A stretch of DNA of 64,000 nt from Sphingobacterium sp. UGAL515B_05. GTDB taxonomy: Bacteria > Bacteroidota > Bacteroidia > Sphingobacteriales > Sphingobacteriaceae. Of this stretch, positions 54,854-63,180 are shown one piece after another. Under the pieces are notes generated by a model. That model saw nothing but the letters and a program-made list of their open reading frames with translations, ran no database searches and was not told the origin of the DNA. Position 1 is the first letter of the stretch. Each line of letters starts with the position of its first letter. The stretch covers positions 2,418,001-2,482,000 of the forward strand of contig NZ_CP109907.1 of the NCBI RefSeq assembly GCF_033097525.1. The letters run 5' to 3'. A program made the position numbers and the translations under genes.

Positions 54854-55465
54854 TTATTTAATTTTACAGCTAAACATCTTCTGTTCGCCGATGAACCCTT
54901 CCAATAAATCGCCGATGGCTACAGAGCCGACACCGACAGGCGTACCTGTGTAAATGAGGTCCCCTTTGCGGAGGGTAATAAATTTGGAGGTATACACAAT
55001 CAGATCTTCGTAGGAGAAAATCATGTCCTTGGTATTTCCCTGCTGAACTGTTTGCCCATTTTGCTGCAGGGAGAAATCAATCGAATTCACGTCTGTTAGC
55101 TCCTCTTTAGGAATCAAGTTGCTGATCACTGCAGAATGGTCAAATGCTTTTGCCAGTTCCCAGGGAAGGCTTTTTGCTTTTAGTTCTTGTTGTACATCTC
55201 TCGCGGTGAAGTCAATTCCCAGGCCGACAGCATCGAAGTAAGTTGATGCAAATTTTGGTGTCACATGTTTTCCCTCTTTACAGATCCGGAGGACAACTTC
55301 GGTTTCGAACTGAATATTTTTGGAGAATTCCGGATAATAGAAATCTTTGTTATCCTTTAATACCGCAGTATCAGGTTTTAAAAATATAATGGGATTTTCA
55401 GGAACAGGATTATTGAGCTCTTTCGCGTGGTCGATGTAATTGCGACCGATTGCAATTATTTTCAT
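54854..55465 (-). CDS. Fumarylacetoacetate hydrolase family protein
   Basis: A 203-residue enzyme of the short YcgM/FAHD1 branch. It shows KIIAIGRNYIDHAKEL, IIFLKPDTAV, FETEVVLRICKEG (metal Glu pair), LGIDFTARDVQQELK and the C-terminal IYTGTPVGVGSV. Members hydrolyse acylpyruvates or decarboxylate oxaloacetate. No aromatic catabolism genes are nearby, so acylpyruvase/oxaloacetate decarboxylase activity is the likeliest role. Upstream gene of an operon with the M23 peptidase. Confidence 0.92.
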   Translation of the reverse strand: MKIIAIGRNYIDHAKELNNPVPENPIIFLKPDTAVLKDNKDFYYPEFSKNIQFETEVVLRICKEGKHVTPKFASTYFDAVGLGIDFTARDVQQELKAKSLPWELAKAFDHSAVISNLIPKEELTDVNSIDFSLQQNGQTVQQGNTKDMIFSYEDLIVYTSKFITLRKGDLIYTGTPVGVGSVAIGDLLEGFIGEQKMFSCKIK

Positions 55466-55783
55466 GATATAAATTTTTAAGGCAATGAAGCTTTCAGATT
55501 TCTTGCGAACTCATGAGTTCGGTTTTCATTGCGTGTACGTTTGAGGCGGTATTCGAAAGTACTATAGGCCATTTGTGAGCGACCTTCACTTGGCCGGAAT
55601 GCGCAATGCTAACGAACGTCATGTGAGGAACGATATGGCTATCTTCTAAAAGCTTGTCGTGCATCCATACTCGGTATACTTTAGTTTTCGTTTACCACAA
55701 CAAACTTAATAAATGTCTAAAGCTTATCCAAAAATGAAGGAAAACAACTGTTTTTATACATATTATCAAATTAACTATTTACA
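55466..55783. other. Intergenic region with palindrome and possible decayed coding remnant
   Basis: It holds GCAATGAA (55482-55489) and TTCATTGC (55525-55532) flanking the perfect 16-bp palindrome CGAACTCATGAGTTCG (55506-55521). A minus-strand frame of 56 codons (55494-55664) has ordinary composition but no recognisable domain. Frames on both strands are interrupted, so a decayed gene is possible. No promoter assigned. Confidence 0.35.
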
Positions 55784-55882
55784 TAGGGTTTAGTTAGGGT
55801 TAGCTTAGGGTTTAGTTAGGGTTTGTTTAGGTATAACCTAAATAAACCCTAACTTAAACCTAGCTAAATTCTAATTTATTGC
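55784..55882. repeat. 11-bp periodic G-tract repeat forming a long hairpin
   Basis: GGG tracts begin at 55786, 55797, 55808 and 55819, followed by GG at 55830, an exact 11-bp period with consensus GGGTTTAGTTA. After a central ATA (55833-55835), C-tracts end at 55838, 55849 and 55860 with the same period. Pairing about base 55834 gives a 27-position stem (55806-55832 with 55836-55862) having two mismatches and one G-T pair. An 18-bp direct repeat (TAGGGTTTAGTTAGGGTT at 55784 and 55806) is contained within it. See findings. Confidence 0.9.
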
Positions 55883-55961
55883 TAAACTAAGTCAAACATT
55901 GATAACTATTATTTGTTAGGGTGTAAAATAGATCCCGCAATTACAATAAAAAGGTTTAAAA

Positions 55962-56597
55962 ATGGCAATATTAGAAGATGGTCCAAATGGTGGTTTTCGA
56001 GGCAAAGTAGGTTCAGTATATGGCTACAATCTCAATGGAAAATGTGTTATACGGGGGGCGAGGAAGAAAAGTACGAAACCACCAACTGCCGCGCAACTGG
56101 CGCATCGTCAGAAAATAAAATTGGTAAGTGAGTTTTGTGGCTGGATAAAGCCTATTGTCAACTTTGGGTATCAATTTGAAGAAACTAAAAACTCCGGACG
56201 AGGGAAATTTCAACTTGCACAGCAGCATATTTTCAAAAATGCGCTTGATGTGGATGTCGAAAATAAACCAGTTATTAATATGGAAAAAGTGCAGGTATTT
56301 GTCGGGGAGCTCGTCTCACCCGAAGGTGTTCTGGCCCGTTGGGAAGACGGTCTGTTGAAATTATCGTGGATACCGAATCCGAAATACGGGGATAGCATGT
56401 TTAAATTAAATTTGGCCTTAGTTAGTTTAGATCGAGAGGGCGACCTCAAAATGGCCATCGCGGATGCGGCGCAGGGGGAATGTACGGTTGACATCGCGAC
56501 ATTTAGAAAGGATAAATTTGATTATCATGTCTACATCGGTTTTTGGGATACCTATCATGGTGCATTCTCAAATTCTACCTATTGTGGCGTCATTTAA
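55962..56597 (+). CDS. DUF6266 family protein
   Basis: A 211-residue protein with no signal peptide. The N-terminus (MAILEDGPNGGFRGKVGSVYGYNLNGKCVIRGARKKST, here broken into its parts: GGFRGKVGSVYGY and VIRGARKKS) matches the DUF6266 pattern of a Gly-rich start, basic patch and QxxxR-type helix (AAQLAHRQKIKLVSEFCGWI). The rest is predicted beta-rich (LKLSWIPNPKYGDSMF, DYHVYIGFWDTYHG). The family is restricted to Bacteroidota, as far as I know, with no known function. It lies 80 bp after the 11-bp-period hairpin and is divergent from the FAH operon. Confidence 0.75.
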   Translation: MAILEDGPNGGFRGKVGSVYGYNLNGKCVIRGARKKSTKPPTAAQLAHRQKIKLVSEFCGWIKPIVNFGYQFEETKNSGRGKFQLAQQHIFKNALDVDVENKPVINMEKVQVFVGELVSPEGVLARWEDGLLKLSWIPNPKYGDSMFKLNLALVSLDREGDLKMAIADAAQGECTVDIATFRKDKFDYHVYIGFWDTYHGAFSNSTYCGVI

Positions 56598-56633
56598 TAG
56601 GATTTTTCCACCTACTTGTGTATCTTTAACACT

Positions 56634-57293
56634 ATGAATAAAATACAGGCGGTATTGTTCGATCTGGACGGTACGTTAATTGATTCGGAATATTTCTATT
56701 TCAAAAACTGGGCACCTATCTTAAAACAGGAATTTAACCTTCAGATCAACTATGAAGATTGGATTCGCGATTTTGCTGGACATACTTTAGCACATAATGT
56801 CAAGCGTCTTACCGAGGACTATGGCTACGACGTGACGGAAGAACATATGTGGAAGCGTACACGTGCTGCTTATGCCGATTCTAATATGAGCGATATAGAA
56901 TTGATGCCTGGAGCGCGAGAAATTTTAGCTTTTTTGAAAGCAGAAGATATCCGTATCGGGCTTGTAACCTCGAGTTATAGAAGTACGGTCGATACTGTTT
57001 TGGGCAAGCATGAGCTTTTGGATTATTTTGAGTTTTTTGTCACGCGTGAGTGTGTGGAGTTGCCAAAACCCAATCCGGAACCCTATCGTTTGGCCTTGAA
57101 AAATCTGGGTCTACCAGCAGACCGCTGTGTGGCTATCGAAGATACATCGACAGGAAGTACATCGGCATTGGGAGCAGGGACGCAGTTGATTGCAGTTACG
57201 AAACAGGAGGTAGAGCGCGCTAGACTAACAGCTGTTGATAACATTGTGGAAAACTTATCTGAGGCAAAAGACCTGTTGGCGCAATGGATTTGA
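56634..57293 (+). CDS. HAD-superfamily hydrolase (beta-phosphoglucomutase-like)
   Basis: A 219-residue phosphatase from ATG 56634 (MNKIQAVLFDLDGTLIDSE, the nucleophile DxDGT). Motif II is GLVTSSYRST, motif III the Lys in VELPKPNPEPYRLAL, and motif IV AIEDTSTGSTSALGAG. The helical cap lies between residues about 18-90. Members dephosphorylate or isomerise sugar phosphates; specificity cannot be fixed. Its start is 37 bp after the DUF6266 stop. Confidence 0.92.
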   Translation: MNKIQAVLFDLDGTLIDSEYFYFKNWAPILKQEFNLQINYEDWIRDFAGHTLAHNVKRLTEDYGYDVTEEHMWKRTRAAYADSNMSDIELMPGAREILAFLKAEDIRIGLVTSSYRSTVDTVLGKHELLDYFEFFVTRECVELPKPNPEPYRLALKNLGLPADRCVAIEDTSTGSTSALGAGTQLIAVTKQEVERARLTAVDNIVENLSEAKDLLAQWI

Positions 57294-57380
57294 GGGTTGT
57301 AAAATAATTTAATCGATTTAGCATTTGTATTTTTATTCGGATATATGTAATATTACCGAATTGTAAAGGGAACTCTGATT

Positions 57381-57869
57381 ATGAACCGTAGAACCGCAAT
57401 AAAGCAATTTTTCATTATAGCTGGCGGACTGACAATTTTGTCATCCTGTCTGAATGATGGAGGTGCATCAATTGTATTAAATAAGCTGAAGATTTCGGCG
57501 GAAGATGAACAATTTTTGGGCGATCTGGCTGATATCCTGATTCCGAAATCGGATACACCAGGAGGAAAGGAATTGAACCTGCATCTTTTCGTTATCAAAA
57601 TGGTGGATGATTGTGAGTCGCCAGAAAATCAGGCTAAATTTGTCGCTGGTTTCAACAAATTGAGAAAACAGTTGAATTTAAAAAATAGCAAAGAGACGGA
57701 GACCACTTTGGCGGGATTAAAAGACCAAACTGACGAGAAGGCTTTTTTTGAGACCTTCAAATCGCGTGCAATTCAGGGGTATATGAACTCGGAATTCGTG
57801 ATGAAGAATAAGGTGATCTATAAACTTATTCCAGGCCCGTACAATGGTGCGGTAAAAGTTAAGGCGTAA
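57381..57869 (+). CDS. Gluconate 2-dehydrogenase subunit 3-type protein (small subunit of GMC oxidoreductase)
   Basis: A 162-residue protein with a twin-arginine-type start (MNRRTAIKQFFIIAGG) and a lipobox-like LTILSSC. The body matches the gluconate 2-dehydrogenase subunit 3 family (DEQFLGDLADILIPKSDTPGGKELNLHLFVIKMVDDC). The catalytic GMC partner starts 7 bp downstream and has no signal peptide, so this subunit probably carries it through the Tat system. Similar two-subunit glucoside 3-dehydrogenases are known from Sphingobacterium-type bacteria. Confidence 0.88.
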   Translation: MNRRTAIKQFFIIAGGLTILSSCLNDGGASIVLNKLKISAEDEQFLGDLADILIPKSDTPGGKELNLHLFVIKMVDDCESPENQAKFVAGFNKLRKQLNLKNSKETETTLAGLKDQTDEKAFFETFKSRAIQGYMNSEFVMKNKVIYKLIPGPYNGAVKVKA

Positions 57870-57876
57870 ATAGCAC

Positions 57877-59592
57877 ATGGCAAATTTAAATATTGACAGT
57901 GAAAAAAACAGAACCTACGATGCGATCGTGATCGGTTCGGGAATTAGTGGCGGTTGGTCCGCAAAAGAGTTGTGTGAGAAGGGTTTGAAAACATTGGTTT
58001 TGGAACGTGGACGTGATGTACAACATATCAAGGATTACCCAACCACCAATATGATGCCTTGGGAGTTTGAACATCGGAATGAAATGCCTTTCAAAGTAAA
58101 GGAAGAAAATCCGATTGTCAGTAAATGTTACGCATTTCACGAAGATGCGGCACATTTTTTTGTAAAGGACAAGGAGCACCCTTATATTCAGGAGAAACCT
58201 TTTGACTGGATCAGAGGCTATCAAGTTGGTGGAAAGTCCTTATTATGGGCGAGACAGACGCAACGTTGGTCTGACTTTGATTTCGAAGGCCCTGCGAGAG
58301 ATGGTTTTGCTGTAGATTGGCCGATACGTTATGCTGATTTAGCACCCTGGTATGCTTATGTCGAGAAATTTGCCGGTATTGCCGGTAATTATGATGGACT
58401 TCCTGAATTGCCCGACGGCGAGTTTCTGCCTGGATACCCCTTAAATATTGTCGAGAAGTATTTTAAAGAAAGCGTTCAAAAGAAATTTCCGGAGCGCAAA
58501 GTGATTTCAGCACGTTGTGCACACCTGTCTAAGCCAAATCAGATTCACATCGAGCAAGGACGTGTACAATGTCAGAATCGGGTACTTTGTCAGCGCGGAT
58601 GTCCTTTTGGTGGATATTTCAGCTCCAATGCAACGACAATTCCTTGGGCCGCCAAGACTGGAAATATGACTTTACGCCCATTTTCGGTTGTTCATTCGAT
58701 CCTTTATGATGAACAAAAGGGAAAAGCAGTGGGTGTACGTGTTATTGATACCAATACCAAAGAGGAAATTGATTTTTATGCCAAATTGATTTTTGTTAAT
58801 GCGGCTGCAATCAATACTAATTTGATCTTATTGAATTCTAAATCGAACCGTTTTCCAAATGGTTTGGGTAATGATAGCGGTGTGCTCGGAAAATATGTGG
58901 CCTTTCACAACTATAGTGCACGCATTTATGCGGAGTATGAAGGAATGTTGGATTTTACGGCCGAAGGACGGAATCCCGCAGGTGGAGGGTATATTCCACG
59001 TTTCAGAAACTTGCACAAACAGGAAACGGACTTTTTAAGGGGCTATGCTGCCGGGTTCGGAGCTTCGCGTAGTAAAGAGTCCGATCGTTCGGGCTTAGGG
59101 CTAGATCTGAAAAACAATTTGTTGAATCCTAAATTAGGTGTTTGGCAGGTTGGATCTCACATGATGGGTGAAACGATACCAAAAGAATCGGGAATGGTTT
59201 CATTGGATAGCAATAAAAAAGATGACTGGGGTATTCCTTTGTTGAAAATTGCTGTCGATTATGATGAGAATGATGAAAAAATGAAAAAGGATTACATTGC
59301 TGTCATGACGGAGATGTTTACGGATGCTGGCTTCACAAACATTCGTCCGGATACACACTGGCAGGCTCCAGGTTTGGATATCCATGAAATGGGCGGTGCA
59401 CGTATGGGGCACGATCCGAAAACTTCGGTATTGAATAAATGGAATCAGATGCATGCGGTGAAAAACGTTTTTGTCACAGATGGTGCAAGTATGACCTCGA
59501 CATCAACACAAAATCCTTCATTGACCTATATGGCATTTTCGGCTCGATCTGTCGATTATGCGATTAGCGAAATGAAGAAAGGAAATATCTAA
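57877..59592 (+). CDS. GMC family oxidoreductase (probable glucoside 3-dehydrogenase-type catalytic subunit)
   Basis: A 571-residue FAD enzyme. The N-terminal Rossmann motif VIGSGISGGWSAKELCEKGLK and VLERG bind FAD. A Cys-rich stretch (CQNRVLCQRGCPFGGY) and the GMC C-terminal signature HEMGGARMGHD (catalytic His) and STSTQNPSLTYMAFSAR (catalytic Asn) are intact. It lacks a signal peptide and is preceded at 7 bp by a Tat-type small subunit gene. The family oxidises sugar or alcohol hydroxyls; oxidation at C3 of glucosides is inferred from the two-gene layout. The electron acceptor (often a cytochrome c) is not encoded here. Confidence 0.93.
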   Translation: MANLNIDSEKNRTYDAIVIGSGISGGWSAKELCEKGLKTLVLERGRDVQHIKDYPTTNMMPWEFEHRNEMPFKVKEENPIVSKCYAFHEDAAHFFVKDKEHPYIQEKPFDWIRGYQVGGKSLLWARQTQRWSDFDFEGPARDGFAVDWPIRYADLAPWYAYVEKFAGIAGNYDGLPELPDGEFLPGYPLNIVEKYFKESVQKKFPERKVISARCAHLSKPNQIHIEQGRVQCQNRVLCQRGCPFGGYFSSNATTIPWAAKTGNMTLRPFSVVHSILYDEQKGKAVGVRVIDTNTKEEIDFYAKLIFVNAAAINTNLILLNSKSNRFPNGLGNDSGVLGKYVAFHNYSARIYAEYEGMLDFTAEGRNPAGGGYIPRFRNLHKQETDFLRGYAAGFGASRSKESDRSGLGLDLKNNLLNPKLGVWQVGSHMMGETIPKESGMVSLDSNKKDDWGIPLLKIAVDYDENDEKMKKDYIAVMTEMFTDAGFTNIRPDTHWQAPGLDIHEMGGARMGHDPKTSVLNKWNQMHAVKNVFVTDGASMTSTSTQNPSLTYMAFSARSVDYAISEMKKGNI

Positions 59593-60015
59593 TGTGCTGG
59601 GGAAAGGTTTTGAAAATAAATCTTTCCCCAGTAAAATTAAAGTGTTATCTTTCCAACTTAATAACACCCTAAACCAAGAAATAAAAACCAAAAGGGGAAT
59701 AACAACGAATAAACAATTAAAGAACCAATAAGTAATAAAAAAAGACAATTAAAAAACCAAAATAGGGAAACCAAAAAATTTTACAACAAATGCAAAAGCG
59801 ATTTAGCTTATTTTATTGCAAATGCTATCTGGTAATAATCCCATAAGCATTTTGAGACCTGATGTTTTCTGTTAAATGAAAGCAAGGGGAGTTTAACAAG
59901 CAATTTTAAGAAAGCGGTTCGATTTTAAAACGATCAATTAAGGGAAACTAAATTAAACTAGACGTTTTAAGCATCTTTTTGCTAAAACGTTTTTATAAAC
60001 CAAATCACTATTAAT
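59593..60015. other. A-rich leader region upstream of susC
   Basis: 423 bp without a gene. From about 59660 to 59785 the plus strand is strongly A-rich and T/G-poor with repeated ACCAA and AAACAA words. Further down come TAAGCATTTTG (around 59845) and a terminator-like hairpin at 59962-59994. No clean Bacteroidota promoter is visible; TATCTTTC at about 59646-59653 is a 7/8 -7 match without a partner. Confidence 0.4.
59962..59994 (+). promoter_or_regulatory. Terminator-like hairpin in the susC leader (attenuator candidate)
   Basis: Stem ACGTTTTAAGC (59963-59973) / GCTAAAACGT (59981-59990) with one bulged A and loop ATCTTTT, immediately followed by TTTTAT. It ends about 20 bp before the susC start codon, where premature termination or blocking of the ribosome site could control the operon. 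Confidence 0.55.
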
Positions 60016-63000
60016 ATGAGCAAAGTTGACGTAAAATCACTTGCGCAGCTTGGGAAAAAATCAAAGTTATTTTTCTCATTGGCTGTCATTGCTGGTACTT
60101 TCCAACAAGTCAATGCCGCAGTCGGAACTTCTGCCAATTTCGAAGTCAAATCCTTCGTAAAAGAAGTAAACCATTTGCAGCAACAAGTTAAAGGAAAAGT
60201 ATTGGATGCTACTGGAAAACCAATTTCAGGAGTTAACATCGCCGTTAAAGGTACTTCAAAGGGCACACAATCCGATGCCTTGGGTAATTTTACATTGGAT
60301 GCTAAATCGGGGGATGTATTGTTGGTTTCTTCCATTGGTTACAAAGCCAAAGAAGTCACTGTTTCCGGAGCAACTGTTTCAGTACAATTGGACGATGATC
60401 AAAGCCAATTGGATGAGGTTGTCGTTGTAGGTTACGGTACCATGCGTAAATCGGATGTAACAGGTTCTATTGCGATGGTTAAAGGAGCTGACATGATCAA
60501 AGATCAGAGTTTTAGCCCTTTAGATGCCCTGAGAGGAAAAGCTTCGGGGGTGAACATCTTTTCTAATTCCAGTCAACCTGGAGCGTATGGAAATAGAGTC
60601 GTTATCCGTGGTGTGGCTACGATCAACTCGTCTTCCAATCCTCTTTACGTTGTCGACGGAGTCGTGATGGAAGATTTTAATTTGTTGAATCCGAATGATA
60701 TCGAAAATATTGAGGTCTTAAAAGATGCTTCTTCTGCAGCCATTTATGGTGCACGTGGTGCAAATGGCGTTATCTTGGTAACAACAAAACGTGGAAATAA
60801 AGACGGATCTAGAACAATTAGTTATCAAGGATCAGCCGGAGTTAGTTCTGCTCAACGCTACATGGATGTGCTGAATGCACAGGAATGGGTGGATGCCTTT
60901 ATGATCGGATTGGAGAATGAAAATAAATATCAGGGAAAATCTTGGTCTTTGGATAAAAAGACCTGGTTTAATGATGCAAACTATTTTGATGGCAATGGTA
61001 ACCCATTGTACAACACGGATTGGCAAAAAGAAGCAACGCGGACAGCCATTTCACATAATCATCAACTGAATGTACAACAAGGTGATGAAAAATCTTCTGT
61101 TGGTGCATTTTTGAATTATACCGACCAACAAGGGATCATGAATAATACCTGGAACAAGCGGGTAAATGCAAAAATGGCTTATGATGCAAAACCGACTTCC
61201 TGGTTATCTACAGCAATTAATTTAACCGTTAATCACACTTGGGGACGTTATACGCCAGAAGATGGCGGTGGACAGGAAGCTCGTCGTACCATGATCGAGA
61301 TGATTCCTTGGTATCCAGTTTATGATAAGGACGGTCTCTATACGAATTCGTCGTCATCGACTGTAGCCGAACAATTGGGTTTTGAAGGTATGTCCAATCC
61401 AGTCGCCATTCTGGATTTGCAAAAACGAATGCGCTACAATACGCAAATTTTTGGAAATGCGGCATTAACATTTCATCTAGCCGATGGTTTGGATTTGAAA
61501 ACACAATTGGGGATTGACCACCATAGAAAAGATTATAAGGGATATTCTTCAAAGCTATTAAATAATATTTCCAGGCCGAATGGCTGGGCAGAACGTACCC
61601 ATACAAATACATTGTATTGGCAGGAAGAAACTTATCTAACCTATAATAAGCAATTCGATAAACATCGGATCAATGCAATGGCAGGTCTCTCCTGGCAAAA
61701 GAAAACGTATGATTACGATAAAATGAGATCGGAGGGATTTCCGGATGATTTTTACGAGTATAATAACATGGGATTGGGCATCACTCCTTCTGGACTCGAG
61801 TCTAATGTCAATGAATGGGCGATGAATTCATACTTCTTAAGAGCTGCCTACTCCTATGATAATCGTTATTCAGCAACGGTAACCAGCCGTTATGATGGTT
61901 CATCTAAATTTGGTAAGAACAATAAATATGCATTTTTCCCTTCACTAGGTTTGGCATGGAATGTATCCAACGAGGAATTTTTACAAGGCAACCAAACAAT
62001 CAGTAATTTGAAATTACATACAAGTTACGGTTTGACAGGTAACTCCGAAATTGACCCTTACAAGTCGTTGTCAATCGTCGACGCTGGAACAATCTTGTTG
62101 AATAATGCGAGGGCTCCATATTCATTTGTGAACACAATTTCGAACCCGGATTTAAAATGGGAAAAAACGGCTCAGTTTGATTTTGGGGTAGAACTGGGAT
62201 TACTACAAAATCGATTAAACTTTGATATTTCTTATTATCGTCGGAAAACTACAGATCTTTTGTTGGAGGCTCCTCTTCCAAGGGCAACCGGCTTCAATTC
62301 GGTTTATAAGAATATAGGATCTGTTCAGAATCAAGGTTTAGACATGATGATTACAGGTACAATTGTAACCAATGAGAATTTTGAGTGGAAAGCATCGTTG
62401 AACGGAAACTATAACAAGAATAAAGTCTTGAAATTAGGTGAGAACAATGCTGATATCTTACAAAATGATTGGGTTGGCGGGGCCAATAGCATTATTCGTG
62501 TCGGTGAAAACCTAAATAGTTTCTATGGATATAGAAGGTTAGGTGTATATACACAGGCGGATGTTGACGCGGGAAATGCAGAAATAAAAGATATAGGGCG
62601 TGCAAAACGCTCAAAAGAAAAGGAAATTATAGGAAAAGGACTGCCTGATTGGACCGGTAGTTTTATCAACAACTTGCGTTATAAAAACTTCGATTTCACC
62701 CTAGATCTGCAATTTGTAAAAGGAGTGGATGTCATGCAACAATTTTTCCATTCTACTTACGACCGTTTTGGAATTACCAATGGTCTGAAAGAAATTCTGA
62801 CAGATGCGTATAATGGTTCTAATCCGAATACAATGCAGCAGGCGATCTATCTGACAAATGGTGGGCATGCGGGACAGGATACCAATGTGGATGATGCTTG
62901 GGTTGCAGACGGATCTTATCTTCGTGTAAACTTAATGCAATTGGGATATACATTCAAAGCTGATGCATTGAAGCGAATAGGATTATCTAGGTTACGTGTT

Positions 63001-63162
63001 TATGCGAATGCAAATAATCCATTTTTGTTTACATCAAAAGATTTTAAAGGTTATGATCCAGAAAGTACCTCACAAGGGGAGAGTAAATTTGGACAAAATA
63101 TGACCTTTTTCTCTTATCCTAGAGCGAAAACTTTCTCTTTAGGTGTTAATGTTACATTTTAA
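60016..63162 (+). CDS. SusC/RagA family TonB-linked outer-membrane protein
   Basis: A 1048-residue nutrient-uptake receptor. The N-terminus has a signal-like stretch (LFFSLAVIAGTFQQVNAA) after a long basic lead. A carboxypeptidase-like domain (VKGKVLDATGKPISGVNIAVKGTSKGTQSD) leads to the SusC plug with DEVVVVGYGTMRKSDVTGS, LRGKASGVNI, VIRGVATINSSSNPLYVVDGV, DASSAAIYGARGANGVILVTTK, and a barrel ending in TFSLGVNVTF. It pairs with the adjacent SusD lipoprotein to import a polysaccharide or peptide fragment. The substrate is not evident, as the rest of the locus lies beyond the window. Confidence 0.97.
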   Translation: MSKVDVKSLAQLGKKSKLFFSLAVIAGTFQQVNAAVGTSANFEVKSFVKEVNHLQQQVKGKVLDATGKPISGVNIAVKGTSKGTQSDALGNFTLDAKSGDVLLVSSIGYKAKEVTVSGATVSVQLDDDQSQLDEVVVVGYGTMRKSDVTGSIAMVKGADMIKDQSFSPLDALRGKASGVNIFSNSSQPGAYGNRVVIRGVATINSSSNPLYVVDGVVMEDFNLLNPNDIENIEVLKDASSAAIYGARGANGVILVTTKRGNKDGSRTISYQGSAGVSSAQRYMDVLNAQEWVDAFMIGLENENKYQGKSWSLDKKTWFNDANYFDGNGNPLYNTDWQKEATRTAISHNHQLNVQQGDEKSSVGAFLNYTDQQGIMNNTWNKRVNAKMAYDAKPTSWLSTAINLTVNHTWGRYTPEDGGGQEARRTMIEMIPWYPVYDKDGLYTNSSSSTVAEQLGFEGMSNPVAILDLQKRMRYNTQIFGNAALTFHLADGLDLKTQLGIDHHRKDYKGYSSKLLNNISRPNGWAERTHTNTLYWQEETYLTYNKQFDKHRINAMAGLSWQKKTYDYDKMRSEGFPDDFYEYNNMGLGITPSGLESNVNEWAMNSYFLRAAYSYDNRYSATVTSRYDGSSKFGKNNKYAFFPSLGLAWNVSNEEFLQGNQTISNLKLHTSYGLTGNSEIDPYKSLSIVDAGTILLNNARAPYSFVNTISNPDLKWEKTAQFDFGVELGLLQNRLNFDISYYRRKTTDLLLEAPLPRATGFNSVYKNIGSVQNQGLDMMITGTIVTNENFEWKASLNGNYNKNKVLKLGENNADILQNDWVGGANSIIRVGENLNSFYGYRRLGVYTQADVDAGNAEIKDIGRAKRSKEKEIIGKGLPDWTGSFINNLRYKNFDFTLDLQFVKGVDVMQQFFHSTYDRFGITNGLKEILTDAYNGSNPNTMQQAIYLTNGGHAGQDTNVDDAWVADGSYLRVNLMQLGYTFKADALKRIGLSRLRVYANANNPFLFTSKDFKGYDPESTSQGESKFGQNMTFFSYPRAKTFSLGVNVTF

Positions 63163-63180
63163 TTCATAGAATTTAAAAAG

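Noticed and set aside
55784..55882. True telomere or chromosome end
   Set aside because: TTAGGG-like words occur, but the period is 11 rather than 6 or 7, the array is internal and mirrored, and genes continue on both sides.
55784..55882. CRISPR array
   Set aside because: Repeat unit is too short, spacers are absent and there are no cas genes in the window.
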